Below the pieces are notes generated by a model. It was not told the origin of the DNA and did not search any database. It saw only the letters and a program-made list of their open reading frames with translations. Shown here in pieces: positions 8,768 to 18,920 of a DNA stretch of 64,000 nucleotides (position 1 is its first letter; every line of letters begins with the position of its first letter). The stretch comes from Gemmataceae bacterium. Its GTDB lineage: Bacteria > Planctomycetota > Planctomycetia > Gemmatales > Gemmataceae. The DNA lies in the NCBI GenBank assembly GCA_901538445.1, contig LR594584.1, positions 3,693,527 through 3,757,526 on the forward strand, read 5' to 3'. The translations under genes and the position numbers were made by a program.

Positions 8768-9703
8768 ATGCACCGCTTCGTTCGCGCCTGCGCGCTCGCG
8801 CTCCTGGTCACCGCGTCGGCGGCCGCCGACGAGCCGGCCAAGCTCCCGAAGCCGCAGTTCAACGGCCCGTACTTCGGCAAGATGCCGCGGGCGTGGGTCG
8901 AGGTGCTCGGGACCGACCCCGAGCGCTGGACGATGACGGTTCGCACCAAGAAGGGCGAGGAAGTGGTAGTTCCGGTCCGCGGCGACACCGAGCTGCGGGT
9001 CCGCGACTCGTGGGGCGACCTCAGCGACTACTACCCCGGCCAGTCGGTGATGCTGTTCGTGTACCACGACGCCGACGGCAAGTGGGCGTACCCGCGGGCC
9101 GTGCAGGACGAGGTGCAGATGATGTCCGGGCACAAGTGGTGGTGGACCGTGGACGCGCTCGACGCGGCCGCGGGCACGCTCGACCTGTCGCGCAAGGAGA
9201 AGGACAAGGAGTTCAAGGAGTCGTTCCGCGTCGGCACCGACACAAAGGTGTGGAAGGGCGACAAGCCCGAGGGCATCGCGGCGCTGAAGGTCGGCGACGT
9301 GGTGCTCTTCCAGACCCGGTACGACAAGGGCGAGGCGAAGCGGTTCGCGGTGGAGCTGTTCGACGCGAAGGGGCTGGAAGCGATCAAGGCTGCGCAGCAG
9401 GCGAAGCACCGCGAGCGTCTGACTCAACGCGGTCTGCCGGCCGTGGTCAACGACGTCGAGGTGCTGACCGGGGCGGTCACCGTGTCGGTGCAGTGGGAGG
9501 CGACCGACCTGGCCCGCGGGATCAAGCCGGGCGCGAGTGTCGAGGTGGTCGGGGGCGACAAGGGCGGGTTGAAGTTTGCCGCGCCCGTGGCCGAGAGCAA
9601 GGGCGACGGCACCCGGCACAAGCTGCTGCTCACCGCCGATCCCGCCGCGATCGCCCGCCTCAAGATCGGCGACGGGGTCCGTGTGTTTCCGGCCAAGCCG
9701 TAG
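8768..9703 (+). CDS. Secreted protein of unknown function
   Basis: A 311-residue protein with a clear signal peptide (cleavage probably after ASAAAD near residue 20). The mature part has no cysteines and alternates short beta-like segments with charged turns. Two parts look related: PERWTMTVRTKKGEEVVVPVRGD and LDAAAGTLDLSRKEKDKEFKESF both read as a statement of a derived value followed by a strand pair, which suggests repeated beta modules. CCGGAG precedes the ATG. I do not recognise the family; it resembles the many lineage-restricted exported proteins of planctomycetes. It may not belong with the exporter, because a hairpin separates them. Confidence 0.8.
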   Translation: MHRFVRACALALLVTASAAADEPAKLPKPQFNGPYFGKMPRAWVEVLGTDPERWTMTVRTKKGEEVVVPVRGDTELRVRDSWGDLSDYYPGQSVMLFVYHDADGKWAYPRAVQDEVQMMSGHKWWWTVDALDAAAGTLDLSRKEKDKEFKESFRVGTDTKVWKGDKPEGIAALKVGDVVLFQTRYDKGEAKRFAVELFDAKGLEAIKAAQQAKHRERLTQRGLPAVVNDVEVLTGAVTVSVQWEATDLARGIKPGASVEVVGGDKGGLKFAAPVAESKGDGTRHKLLLTADPAAIARLKIGDGVRVFPAKP

Positions 9704-9711
9704 GGCACGGG

Positions 9712-12288
9712 CTACGGGGCGTTGATCTCCGCCTGCAACTTGAGGGCGTGCCGGGCCGCTTCGAGCCGCAGTCGGAACTCGGCGCTGTCGGGCTTCTGCC
9801 CGATCAGCCACTCCAGCACCGGGACCGCTTCGTCGTACCGTTCGTCGTCCTCCAGCGCGGCCGCGAGGCCGCTGCGGGCCGGGACGCTCTCGGGGAAGCG
9901 GTCCGCGGCCGCGCGCCACACGCGGAGCAGTTCGTCGCGGTCGCCGAGGTGCTCGAGCGCGGTCGCCCACGCGAAGTAGCCCGCGAGCGTCGTGGGTTCC
10001 GGGCCGGCGCTGCACCGGGCCGCGATCGCACCGTACCACCGCTCGCGGCCGGCGTCGTCGGGCGGCGCGAACAGGTACGGCACGGCGGCGAGCCAGACGT
10101 CCGGTTCGTCGGGGAGGATCCGCGTGCGGATCTCGTCCGGCGTCAGGCGCGAACCGGCCAGCGCAACAATCGGTTGCAGCCGCTTCCGGGACCGCGCAAG
10201 CGACTCGCGCCAGTCCGCGGCGGCCGCGGACCAGTCGTTCGCGGCCGCCGCGGAACGGCCGCTGGCGTACCACACGTCGGGGTCGAACGCCGCGACCTTC
10301 TTGGCCCGTGCGAAGTGCGCCGCGGGCGGCTCCGAGTTCGTGAACAGTCGCGAATAGGTGCCGAGCGCGACGTGCGCCACGGGGCTGAGGGGCTGGCACT
10401 CGCGCGCCTTGCGGGCCGCACGAAGAGCCGCCGAGACGTGGCCGCCGGGGTCGCCCTCCGGGACGAACTCCGCCGGGTCGGCGAACGCGACGCCCCCGAC
10501 CACCCCCGCGGTCGCGTGGAGTTGCCCGTTGATCGCGCTCGTCAGGTGCGCCTGAACGAGCAACTCATGAGCGACCGGGTCGTCGGGGCGGGTGCGGGTC
10601 GCCGCGTCGAGCAGGCGCACGGCGTCCCCGCGTGCGACCGGACCGCCGACCGCGAGTAACTGCGAGGCCGCGTCGCGGAACGTCGTCGCGCGAAAGAGTC
10701 GCCACTGGGTGAGGGTGACCGCGAGACCCGCCACGACCATCAGCGACGCGACGCCGAACACCGAACCGCCCGTGAACACCCACTCGCCGCGCCGCGGGAC
10801 CCAGTCGCGCAGCCCGCGGCGCCGCCGGGTGCGGGGCCGCCCGGGACCGGCCGGGTTCGCTGCGCGATCGGCCGGTTTGCGGCTCCGGGCGGTGGCGAAC
10901 GCGGTCACGACGGCCGCGGTCAGCGCGACACTCGGCGTGTGCAGGCCGAAGTCCCCGGCGCTCTGGCACGCCACCGCGGTGAGCCCGAAGGTGCAGCCGA
11001 GCAGCAGCGGGTCGCGGGTCCGGGCGTACCCGCCGAGGGTCGTTCCGATCGCCGCGAGCGCCAGTCCGAGCGTCAGCAGGAGCCGCCCGACCCCGCCCTC
11101 GACGAGCGCTTCGAGGTACTCGTTGTCGAGCGTGTTGAACGCGTACAGCACGTCGGAGCGGGTGCGCACGGTCGGCTCGGCCCAGATGAGAGCGCCGCCG
11201 CCGACCCCCGCGAGCGGGAACCGCTCGACGAGCGGCCACACGGCGCGCCAGTCGGCGCTGCGGTTGTCGGCGTTCTCGCCGCCGAGGGTCGCGAGCCGGT
11301 CCACGACGGCCGCGAGCCCGAGCCACGCGACGAGAGCGGCCGTGATCGCGGCGACCCCGAGTCCGAGCACCAGCCCGGCCCGCGTGCCGGGGTCGCGCTC
11401 GCCGTCGCCGCGGCCCCGGAGCCACGCCACCGCCCCCACCCACGCGGCCGCGACCACGGCGGCGATCATCCCGCCCCGCGACTCGCTGAACGCCAGCGCC
11501 GTGGCCATCAGGCCGGCACCCCCGAGCAGCCCCAGGCCGGCCGGCGACCGCCACCCGCGGTCCCGGTGCGTGACCGACACGAACAACCCGCCCGCGAGCC
11601 CGAGGAACAGGTTCATCTGGAACGCGAAGTGGTTCTTGTTCACGAACGGGCCGCACGACCGCGACCCGACCGGAATCGCCCAGAAGACCCGCGAGCGGTC
11701 GCCCGAGAAGTTCTGGAGTAACGCGATGAGGGCCAGCGCGACCCCGGTCGCGAACCCGACCCAGGCGAGCCGGCGCAGCGCGTCCTTCGGGTCGGGGACG
11801 GCGACGAAGTTGCGGGCCGCGGCGTAGACCAGGAACAGAACAACCAGGCCGGCGAGGAGGTCGCGGGTGTTCGCAGGGGACATTGAGAGCGGCACCCACG
11901 ACGTCGGCGGCTTGGCGTCCCCGCGCGACTCCCCCGGCAGGAGCTCCGTGTCGGCCGGGTAGAGCGTGCGGTGCCACTCGGCCGCGGCCGGGGAGACCAG
12001 GCCGACAACGGACGCCGGCAGCGGTACGAGCTGGCACGCGGTGAGGATCACGAGCCCGAGGACGCAGGTCGAGGGGGCATCGGGGGTGTACGAGACGCGA
12101 CGGGTCAGGACCGCGTGCGCGGCCCAGAGGCCGAGCAGCGCGAGGACCGCAAGCGCGAGGACGACCTGCCACCCCGGCGTGACGGTTCCGAACGGCCACG
12201 GGGCGAGGGCGATGATCGCCAAAAGAAGAGACCCGCCTGCCGCCCACACGTGGTGAGCGGCACTCGGGTCGCGCGCGCCTGGTGGCAT
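9712..12288 (-). CDS. O-antigen ligase-like membrane protein with C-terminal helical repeats
   Basis: An 858-residue protein. About the first 430 residues contain ten or more membrane helices and a large loop with the layout of Wzy/WaaL O-antigen ligases (NRSADWRAVWPLVERFPLAGVGGGALIW, then NTLDNEYLEALVEGG). The usual HN pair of this motif is replaced by LDN. A lone membrane helix (FTGGSVFGVASLMVVAGLAVTL) precedes an alanine-rich C-terminal region that looks like TPR-type helical repeats (AAALEDDERYDEAVPVLEWLIGQKPDSAEF). Such proteins join or polymerise sugar chains at the inner membrane. The gene is convergent with the secreted protein at 8768, eight bases apart. Confidence 0.8.
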   Translation of the reverse strand: MPPGARDPSAAHHVWAAGGSLLLAIIALAPWPFGTVTPGWQVVLALAVLALLGLWAAHAVLTRRVSYTPDAPSTCVLGLVILTACQLVPLPASVVGLVSPAAAEWHRTLYPADTELLPGESRGDAKPPTSWVPLSMSPANTRDLLAGLVVLFLVYAAARNFVAVPDPKDALRRLAWVGFATGVALALIALLQNFSGDRSRVFWAIPVGSRSCGPFVNKNHFAFQMNLFLGLAGGLFVSVTHRDRGWRSPAGLGLLGGAGLMATALAFSESRGGMIAAVVAAAWVGAVAWLRGRGDGERDPGTRAGLVLGLGVAAITAALVAWLGLAAVVDRLATLGGENADNRSADWRAVWPLVERFPLAGVGGGALIWAEPTVRTRSDVLYAFNTLDNEYLEALVEGGVGRLLLTLGLALAAIGTTLGGYARTRDPLLLGCTFGLTAVACQSAGDFGLHTPSVALTAAVVTAFATARSRKPADRAANPAGPGRPRTRRRRGLRDWVPRRGEWVFTGGSVFGVASLMVVAGLAVTLTQWRLFRATTFRDAASQLLAVGGPVARGDAVRLLDAATRTRPDDPVAHELLVQAHLTSAINGQLHATAGVVGGVAFADPAEFVPEGDPGGHVSAALRAARKARECQPLSPVAHVALGTYSRLFTNSEPPAAHFARAKKVAAFDPDVWYASGRSAAAANDWSAAAADWRESLARSRKRLQPIVALAGSRLTPDEIRTRILPDEPDVWLAAVPYLFAPPDDAGRERWYGAIAARCSAGPEPTTLAGYFAWATALEHLGDRDELLRVWRAAADRFPESVPARSGLAAALEDDERYDEAVPVLEWLIGQKPDSAEFRLRLEAARHALKLQAEINAP

Positions 12289-12332
12289 GTCTCACCGTCC
12301 GTGGCGAAAAAGACCTGGCTGGTTGGGAGGGG

Positions 12333-12563
12333 TCACGGCTTGAGGACCGACTTCTTCGGCTTCGGCTTGGCGGCCTTCTTCGTCTCGATCCACGCCGGGA
12401 CGTCGGACTCGCCGGCGGGGGCCAGTTCGGCCCGAGCGGTTTCCGAGGTCCGAGGAGTGGTTGGCACCTCGGCACCGGCCGTCAAGTCGCCCTCGCTCGC
12501 GAGGAGCAGTGCGCTGGCCCCGAGAAGGGCGATCATCGGCAGGGTGAGCAAGATCTTTCGCAT
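12333..12563 (-). CDS. Short secreted protein with Lys-Pro tail
   Basis: A 76-residue protein with a signal peptide (MRKILLTLPMIALLGASALLLA) and a mature part of about 50 residues that is rich in T, E and P and ends in a basic AKPKPKKSVLKP tail. A -10-like TATACT lies about 35 bases upstream on the same strand. No family is recognised. The signal peptide, the stop just before the next gene and the likely promoter support a real gene. A basic tail could bind nucleic acid or acidic envelope polymer, but this is speculation. Confidence 0.6.
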   Translation of the reverse strand: MRKILLTLPMIALLGASALLLASEGDLTAGAEVPTTPRTSETARAELAPAGESDVPAWIETKKAAKPKPKKSVLKP

Positions 12564-12597
12564 GGGCGGCCTCTCGGAACGCGATGACTTAGAAAAG

Positions 12598-12603
12598 AGT
12601 ATA
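12598..12603 (-). promoter_or_regulatory. Possible -10 box for the short secreted protein
   Basis: On the minus strand this reads TATACT, five of six matches to TATAAT, 35 bases before the start codon. The -35 region (TACTTT at 17 bases) is poor, so this is tentative. Confidence 0.35.
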
Positions 12604-12670
12604 CCCCCTGTCGCCCGAAGAAAGTACCCCGATCCGAATTTTTCGCCGGATTTCGACCCGCACGTGCGTG

Positions 12671-13327
12671 TCACGGTTTGCGTGACGGAACGAGCCACCC
12701 GTGGCCGTCCCGCTTGAGCGCGGCAACGATCTCGTCGTGGTGCGCGTAGTACCCGACGCCGGCCCGCGTCGCGACGGCGATCCCGGTGACGCGCCCCGCC
12801 GGGTCGAGCAGCGGCCCGCCGGAGCGCCCGGCCTCGGGGGGCACCTCGGTCTGCCAGAAGAACGCCCCGCCCTTCCCCTCGCGCTTCACGTACTCGCGGC
12901 CGGTGATGGTGTTCGGCACGGCCGTCGCAGCCGGCCCGCCACCGATCCCGATGCCGACGGCACCGACCGGGAACCGCTTCGGGCGGTCCAGTGCCGGTGC
13001 GAGCGGCACCACCGACGGTGCGTGGCCGCGGAGCGGGAACCGGACCAAGGCGATGTCGGGGCCGGGCCACCGGGCGACGACTTCCGCCCCGTCGCCGAAC
13101 CACGCCACCTTCGGGTAACTCGCCCGCGTCGTGAACTTCAGCTCGACGAGGTCGCCCTGGGTGACGTGCGCCGCGGTCAGAACGTACCCGAACCCGTCCC
13201 TCGTGCCGATCACGACACCCGTGCCGTCGGCCGACCCCGGTGACGACACCCGCGGGCACGCGAGGAGCGCGGCCCACTGCGTGTCCGCCAACTGCACGGA
13301 GAGAAGTGCGGCGGTGAGTGCGAGCAT
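12671..13327 (-). CDS. Trypsin-like serine protease, exported
   Basis: A 218-residue chymotrypsin-fold protease. The catalytic triad is visible: H54 in LTAAHV, D91 in GPDIALV and S169 in EAGRSGGPLLD. A short hydrophobic N-terminus (MLALTAALLSVQLA) is probably a signal peptide. There is no PDZ domain, unlike HtrA, so it resembles the small V8/trypsin-like peptidase group. It lies 21 bases after the HAD phosphatase gene, with nikR before that, on the same strand, so the three may be one transcript. The biological link is unclear. Confidence 0.85.
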   Translation of the reverse strand: MLALTAALLSVQLADTQWAALLACPRVSSPGSADGTGVVIGTRDGFGYVLTAAHVTQGDLVELKFTTRASYPKVAWFGDGAEVVARWPGPDIALVRFPLRGHAPSVVPLAPALDRPKRFPVGAVGIGIGGGPAATAVPNTITGREYVKREGKGGAFFWQTEVPPEAGRSGGPLLDPAGRVTGIAVATRAGVGYYAHHDEIVAALKRDGHGWLVPSRKP

Positions 13328-13348
13328 TCCTGGCCCCTTGGGATGCGA

Positions 13349-14002
13349 TCAGCCGCGCACGGCGGGGAGGTGTTCCAGAACTTCCGCGAAGTGCGGGAGC
13401 ACCCGGTCCGGGCCGGTCTTCGTCACGTCCTCGCGGCCGGACGCCCCGCCCAGGACGATCCACACCGGGACGCCCGCGGCCCGCGCCGTCTGCACGTCGA
13501 TCCCCATGTCGCCGACGTACACCGCGTCGTGCGGCGCGGCACTCAGTCGCTTCAACCCCTCGACGAGCATCGCGGGGTCGGGCTTGGGCCGGTCGCCGAC
13601 GTCCTCGGGGCCGAGGACCGCCTCGAAGTACGGCCCGAGCCCGAGCCCGGCGACGAGGTCGCGGGTGAACTCGACCTTCTTGTTGCTGCACACCGCCATG
13701 CGGTAGCCGCGGCGCGCGAGTTCGGGGATCGCCTCGCCCACGCCCGGCATGAGCCGCGTCAGCGAGTGGATGACCGTCTGGTGGTGGACCCGGTACTTCG
13801 CGACGGCCTCGGCCGTCGGGGCGACGGGCACGAGGTTCCGCAGCAGGTCGTCGAGGCCGAACCCGACGTGGACCCGGACCTCGGCCTCGGGGAGCGGCGG
13901 CAGACCGTACAGCTCCCGAACGTGGTTCGTGCTGGCGGTGATCGCCGTGAAACTGTCGGCGAGCGTGCCGTCGAAGTCGAACAGGGCGGCGCGGCTGGGC
14001 AT
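13349..14002 (-). CDS. HAD-family phosphatase, phosphoglycolate phosphatase-like
   Basis: A 217-residue haloacid dehalogenase hydrolase with all four motifs: DFDGTLAD with the nucleophile D9 and acid D11, SNKK for motif II, KPDP for the motif III lysine, and GDMGID for metal binding. The alpha-helical cap lies after motif I (about residues 15-80), as in Gph and PpaX. The likely reaction is removal of phosphate from a small molecule such as 2-phosphoglycolate. HAD specificity cannot be read from sequence alone. It follows nikR by 24 bases. Confidence 0.85.
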   Translation of the reverse strand: MPSRAALFDFDGTLADSFTAITASTNHVRELYGLPPLPEAEVRVHVGFGLDDLLRNLVPVAPTAEAVAKYRVHHQTVIHSLTRLMPGVGEAIPELARRGYRMAVCSNKKVEFTRDLVAGLGLGPYFEAVLGPEDVGDRPKPDPAMLVEGLKRLSAAPHDAVYVGDMGIDVQTARAAGVPVWIVLGGASGREDVTKTGPDRVLPHFAEVLEHLPAVRG

Positions 14003-14026
14003 GCGGGGCCTTTCCGGACGGGTGCG

Positions 14027-14494
14027 TTACGGGTGGTGCGGGTGTGGGTGGCTGTGGGGGTGCGGGTGGTCGTGGCCGTGTCCGCCGGCCGACGAACCGG
14101 CCAGGGTGAGTTCGCCGGTGTGGACGCCCTTTAGCCCGCGGAGCGCCGCCGCCAGTTTGCGGAGGTCGCCGCCGGCCCCGCGGAGGACGATCACCTCCAG
14201 GCAGCGGTCGTGGTCGAGGTGGACGTGCATCGACGCGACGACCTGACCCGGGTGCTGGTGCTGGAGTTCGAGGAGCTTTTCAACGAGGTGCGGGCGGTGG
14301 TGGTCGTAAACGATGGTGAGGGTGGCGGTGACGACCGTCGCGTCGCCCTCGAAGGCGTCGCGGGTGAGCGTCTGCCGGAGGAGTTGACGAATCGCCTCAC
14401 TGCGGGTCGCGAACGCCCCGTCGCGCACGAAAGTGTCGAATTCTTCAAGGAGGTCGGCTTCGAGCGAAACCGAGAAGCGACTGAGATCGGACAC
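14027..14494 (-). CDS. nikR: Nickel-responsive regulator NikR with His-rich tail
   Basis: A 155-residue ribbon-helix-helix repressor. The N-terminal DNA-binding ribbon (SRFSVSLEADLLEEFD) and helices are followed by the ACT-like nickel domain. The four nickel ligands align with E. coli H76, H87, H89 and C95 as H79, H90, H92 and C98 in the block HVHLDHDRCLE. The last ~18 residues are an added His-rich tail (GHGHDHPHPHSHPHPHH), which E. coli NikR lacks and which could store or deliver nickel. A short palindrome near its likely promoter may be its own operator. No nickel importer is in the window. LarB at 32959 is the only other gene tied to nickel. Confidence 0.92.
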   Translation of the reverse strand: MSDLSRFSVSLEADLLEEFDTFVRDGAFATRSEAIRQLLRQTLTRDAFEGDATVVTATLTIVYDHHRPHLVEKLLELQHQHPGQVVASMHVHLDHDRCLEVIVLRGAGGDLRKLAAALRGLKGVHTGELTLAGSSAGGHGHDHPHPHSHPHPHHP

Positions 14495-14524
14495 TGCGAC
14501 GACTCCGCAACGGAGGGTGCCGCC

Positions 14525-14537
14525 CTCATTGTATGAG
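14525..14537. promoter_or_regulatory. Palindrome over a -10-like box upstream of nikR
   Basis: CTCAT-TGT-ATGAG is a perfect 5-bp palindrome 31 bases before the nikR start. On the minus strand it contains TACAAT (14528-14533), close to a -10 box, and on the plus strand GTATGA, the half-site known for E. coli NikR. The E. coli site has its halves 16 bases apart, so the match is only partial. Confidence 0.3.
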
Positions 14538-14872
14538 CGGCACCAGCGCAGTGGGTGGTGAGCGCGTCACGCCATGCTAAAGCGGTTCTGCCACGGGTTG
14601 TGGAGCCGCTTGAAGCGGCCGAGACCGCCGCCCGACGGGGGCCGTAACTGTGACGATCCGCCCATGATCCCAAGGACCACGACAAGAGAGAGCAGCAGGG
14701 GGTCCATTTTCGCGATCTCCGGGTCCGGTGCGATGGGCGATCGCGTTCCCAGTAAGTCTGCAACTGCGGTGCCAACTCCGGGCTCGGGCGGCGGAACCGG
14801 GAGCGGGGCTTTCCCGGCCCCGATGCGGGCGGTACGCTAGACAGTGAGTCCCCCACCCACACCGCCACGCCC
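14538..14872. other. Intergenic gap between nikR and the kinase gene
   Basis: The divergent nikR and kinase genes are separated by 378 bases in all (14495-14872). Apart from the palindrome at 14525-14537 I see no repeat, RNA or supported gene. An 88-codon open frame at 14574-14840 has no recognisable motif and no ribosome binding site, and is not called. Confidence 0.4.
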
Positions 14873-16954
<2,082 letters not shown>

Positions 16955-16961
16955 TGCCGCA

Positions 16962-17711
16962 ATGTCACACCCCGACGACTCGCCGCTCGTCGGCATCCGC
17001 CTCGACCAGATCTCCACGCACGTCGCGACGCTCCAGGACGCCGAGCGGTTCGTGGTGCGGTACGGGAACGCGGTCCGCGGCTACCTGACCGCGATCCTGC
17101 GGAACCCTGACGAGGCCGAGGAGGTCGTTCAGGAGATTCTCCTGAACCTGCTGAACCGGGGCGGGGTTGGCGCGGTGTGGCCCGGCCCCTCGGGCTCGGG
17201 CCGGTTCCGCGACTACCTCAAGGTGATCGCCCGGAACGCCGCGGTCACGCACCTCCGCAAGAGTGGCCGGCACACCGCCGCGGAACTCACGCCCGACGCG
17301 CACGCCGACGCGAGCGGGGAGGCCGCGGCCGACCGGGCGATGACGTCCGAGTGGCAGTCGTGCCTGCTCGGGAAGGTGTGGCGGGAGTTGGAGCAGCGCG
17401 AGCGCAAGTCGCCCGGGAACCTGTGCCACACGTGCCTGCGGGTGTACACCGAGTTCCCGGACGCGGACTCGCCGACGCAAGCCCGCATCGCTTCCGAGCG
17501 ATCGCGGCACCTGCTCTCGCCCGAGGCGTTCCGCAAGCAGGTGAGCCGCGCCCGCCGGGTGATGGCGGAGTGCATCTTGCTCGAAGTGGCCCGCGGCGTG
17601 GTCCCGCCGGCCGCCGACGCGGTCGAGGCCGAACTGCACGAACTCGGCCTGTGGGGCCACGTCCGCGACTACCTCCCCGACGACTGGCGGGACAAGTTCT
17701 TCGCGGCGTAA
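16962..17711 (+). CDS. ECF-like RNA polymerase sigma factor
   Basis: A 249-residue protein. Region 2 is visible as VRGYLTAILRNPDEAEEVVQEILLNLL with a following FRDYLKVIARNAAVTHLRK segment. A region 4-like helix-turn-helix is only weakly visible (LLSPEAFRKQVSRARRVMAECIL). A long insert sits between them, as in several planctomycete ECF groups. It is coupled to the upstream kinase gene with a seven-base gap. Phosphorylation by that kinase, instead of an anti-sigma factor, is a reasonable guess at control but is not shown here. Confidence 0.8.
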   Translation: MSHPDDSPLVGIRLDQISTHVATLQDAERFVVRYGNAVRGYLTAILRNPDEAEEVVQEILLNLLNRGGVGAVWPGPSGSGRFRDYLKVIARNAAVTHLRKSGRHTAAELTPDAHADASGEAAADRAMTSEWQSCLLGKVWRELEQRERKSPGNLCHTCLRVYTEFPDADSPTQARIASERSRHLLSPEAFRKQVSRARRVMAECILLEVARGVVPPAADAVEAELHELGLWGHVRDYLPDDWRDKFFAA

Positions 17712-17730
17712 TCGAGCCATCACCGAACCA

Positions 17731-18381
17731 TCACGATTGTTCGGAGCGGTTCCGCTCCCGCCGCAACCAGCGGCGAGCGTAGTCGACGCGCAAGAGCATC
17801 CAGCCAGTGAACCGCACCCACATACCGTTTGAGTCGGTGATGGGGTAGATGCCCAGGCGGTCGACCCGGCAGTCGTACCACACGGTCCCGGCGAGCGGTC
17901 CGATGACAACAAGCCAGGAGCACCGCCCGCACCCGTTGTCGTTCAACGGAATCGCACCGCTCAGCAACGCCTTGCTAAAATACCGGCGTTTCCAGTCCAG
18001 ATCGCGGCGTTCGAACGCTGGATCACCGTCGAGTTCGTCGCGGTAGGCGGGTTCGCCCGACGGATCATTCCACCCGTGAGTGTGCGGAAAGGGCTCCGAA
18101 ATCGCACCGGGCCGGAAGTCCCACGACTTCCAGGGCGGTGTTTCGAGGCCGCCGAACCCTTCCTGGACGAGGTGCGGCCACCGCCCACCGTTGCCGACGC
18201 GAAGCAAGAATTCGCGGTACTCGACTGGCAGTACCACACCGTGCGATGCCTCAAACTGAGTGAGCCCTTTCCGCGACACCCGCGGCCGCGCACCAAAACG
18301 ACCGGAGTACCCGGGAACCCCCTCCGCCTCCCGGATCAAGGACGCCAGTTCGGCCACCAACTCATCGAGTGTGTATTCCAT
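17731..18381 (-). CDS. SMI1/KNR4 (SUKH)-family protein
   Basis: A 216-residue protein with the SMI1/KNR4 pattern: a helical N-terminus, then LTQFEASHGVVLPVEYREFLLRVGNGG, and later WLVVIGPLAGTVWYDCR and GIYPI. In bacteria this superfamily includes immunity proteins against polymorphic toxins, but many members are general and the toxin is often absent. No toxin gene is next to it. The stop is 20 bases from the convergent sigma factor gene. ATG at 18381 is chosen because the family motif begins after it; an upstream extension encodes only Arg- and Ser-rich shadow sequence. Confidence 0.75.
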   Translation of the reverse strand: MEYTLDELVAELASLIREAEGVPGYSGRFGARPRVSRKGLTQFEASHGVVLPVEYREFLLRVGNGGRWPHLVQEGFGGLETPPWKSWDFRPGAISEPFPHTHGWNDPSGEPAYRDELDGDPAFERRDLDWKRRYFSKALLSGAIPLNDNGCGRCSWLVVIGPLAGTVWYDCRVDRLGIYPITDSNGMWVRFTGWMLLRVDYARRWLRRERNRSEQS

Positions 18382-18424
18382 TGGCTTCCCATAGCGCCGA
18401 CAGTGCGTGACGGATTGCCCTCGT

Positions 18425-18898
18425 TCAGTGTCCCGGCAGCAACAGCGTGACACCGTACTTCGGCGCGATCTCGATGAGCTTCTTGATCTCGGCATCGGTG
18501 GGCGGAGGCGGCGTCAACGTGCCCGGGGCGACCGGGACGCCGAACTCGAAGAACATCTCCTCCACCCCCGCAGGGGCGACCGAGATGATCATGCGCGCCG
18601 GCCGGGCGCTCTCGTTCTTGAAGGCGTGCGGGGTGCCCACGGGCATGTTCGCGAACGTTCCCGCCGGCGCGACGATCCGCTCGCCGTTGACCGTGAATGT
18701 GATTTCGCCTTCGAGCACGTAGAAGCTCTCCTCCTCGCGGCTGTGGGTGTGCGGGGGCGGGCCGCCGCCGGGCGGCACGAGGGCCTCCCACATCGCGTAC
18801 TTGCCGTTCGTCTCTTTCCCGGTCGCCAGGAACCGGTACACGTCACCGGCGACTGCGAGGACGCGGCCCTCGCCCGGCTTGCGAATGGTTGGGGTCAC
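18425..18898 (-). CDS. Cupin-domain protein
   Basis: A 157-residue single-cupin protein. Motif 1 supplies H50, H52 and a glutamate (THSREEESFYVLEGE) and motif 2 supplies H91 (PVGTPHAFKN), the usual metal-binding set. The last ~45 residues (PTDAEIKKLIEIAPKYGVTLLLP) are a helical tail often found on small cupins of unknown substrate. It follows the GTPase gene by 22 bases on the same strand and may be cotranscribed, but a functional link is not evident. Confidence 0.85.
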   Translation of the reverse strand: MTPTIRKPGEGRVLAVAGDVYRFLATGKETNGKYAMWEALVPPGGGPPPHTHSREEESFYVLEGEITFTVNGERIVAPAGTFANMPVGTPHAFKNESARPARMIISVAPAGVEEMFFEFGVPVAPGTLTPPPPTDAEIKKLIEIAPKYGVTLLLPGH

Positions 18899-18920
18899 GG
18901 GGCACCTCTCGGGGCAGAAA

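Noticed and set aside
6901..10659. A 1252-codon open frame on the plus strand
   Set aside because: Shadow frame over four real genes; long open frames without stops are common at this G+C. The same applies to 18747-21722, 26222-29572 and 45596-48022.
14525..14537. True NikR operator of the E. coli type
   Set aside because: The half-site is present but the spacing differs (3 instead of 16 bases), so only a tentative regulatory feature is reported.
17731..18381. Immunity gene of a toxin system
   Set aside because: SMI1/KNR4 proteins can be immunity proteins, but no toxin gene is adjacent.
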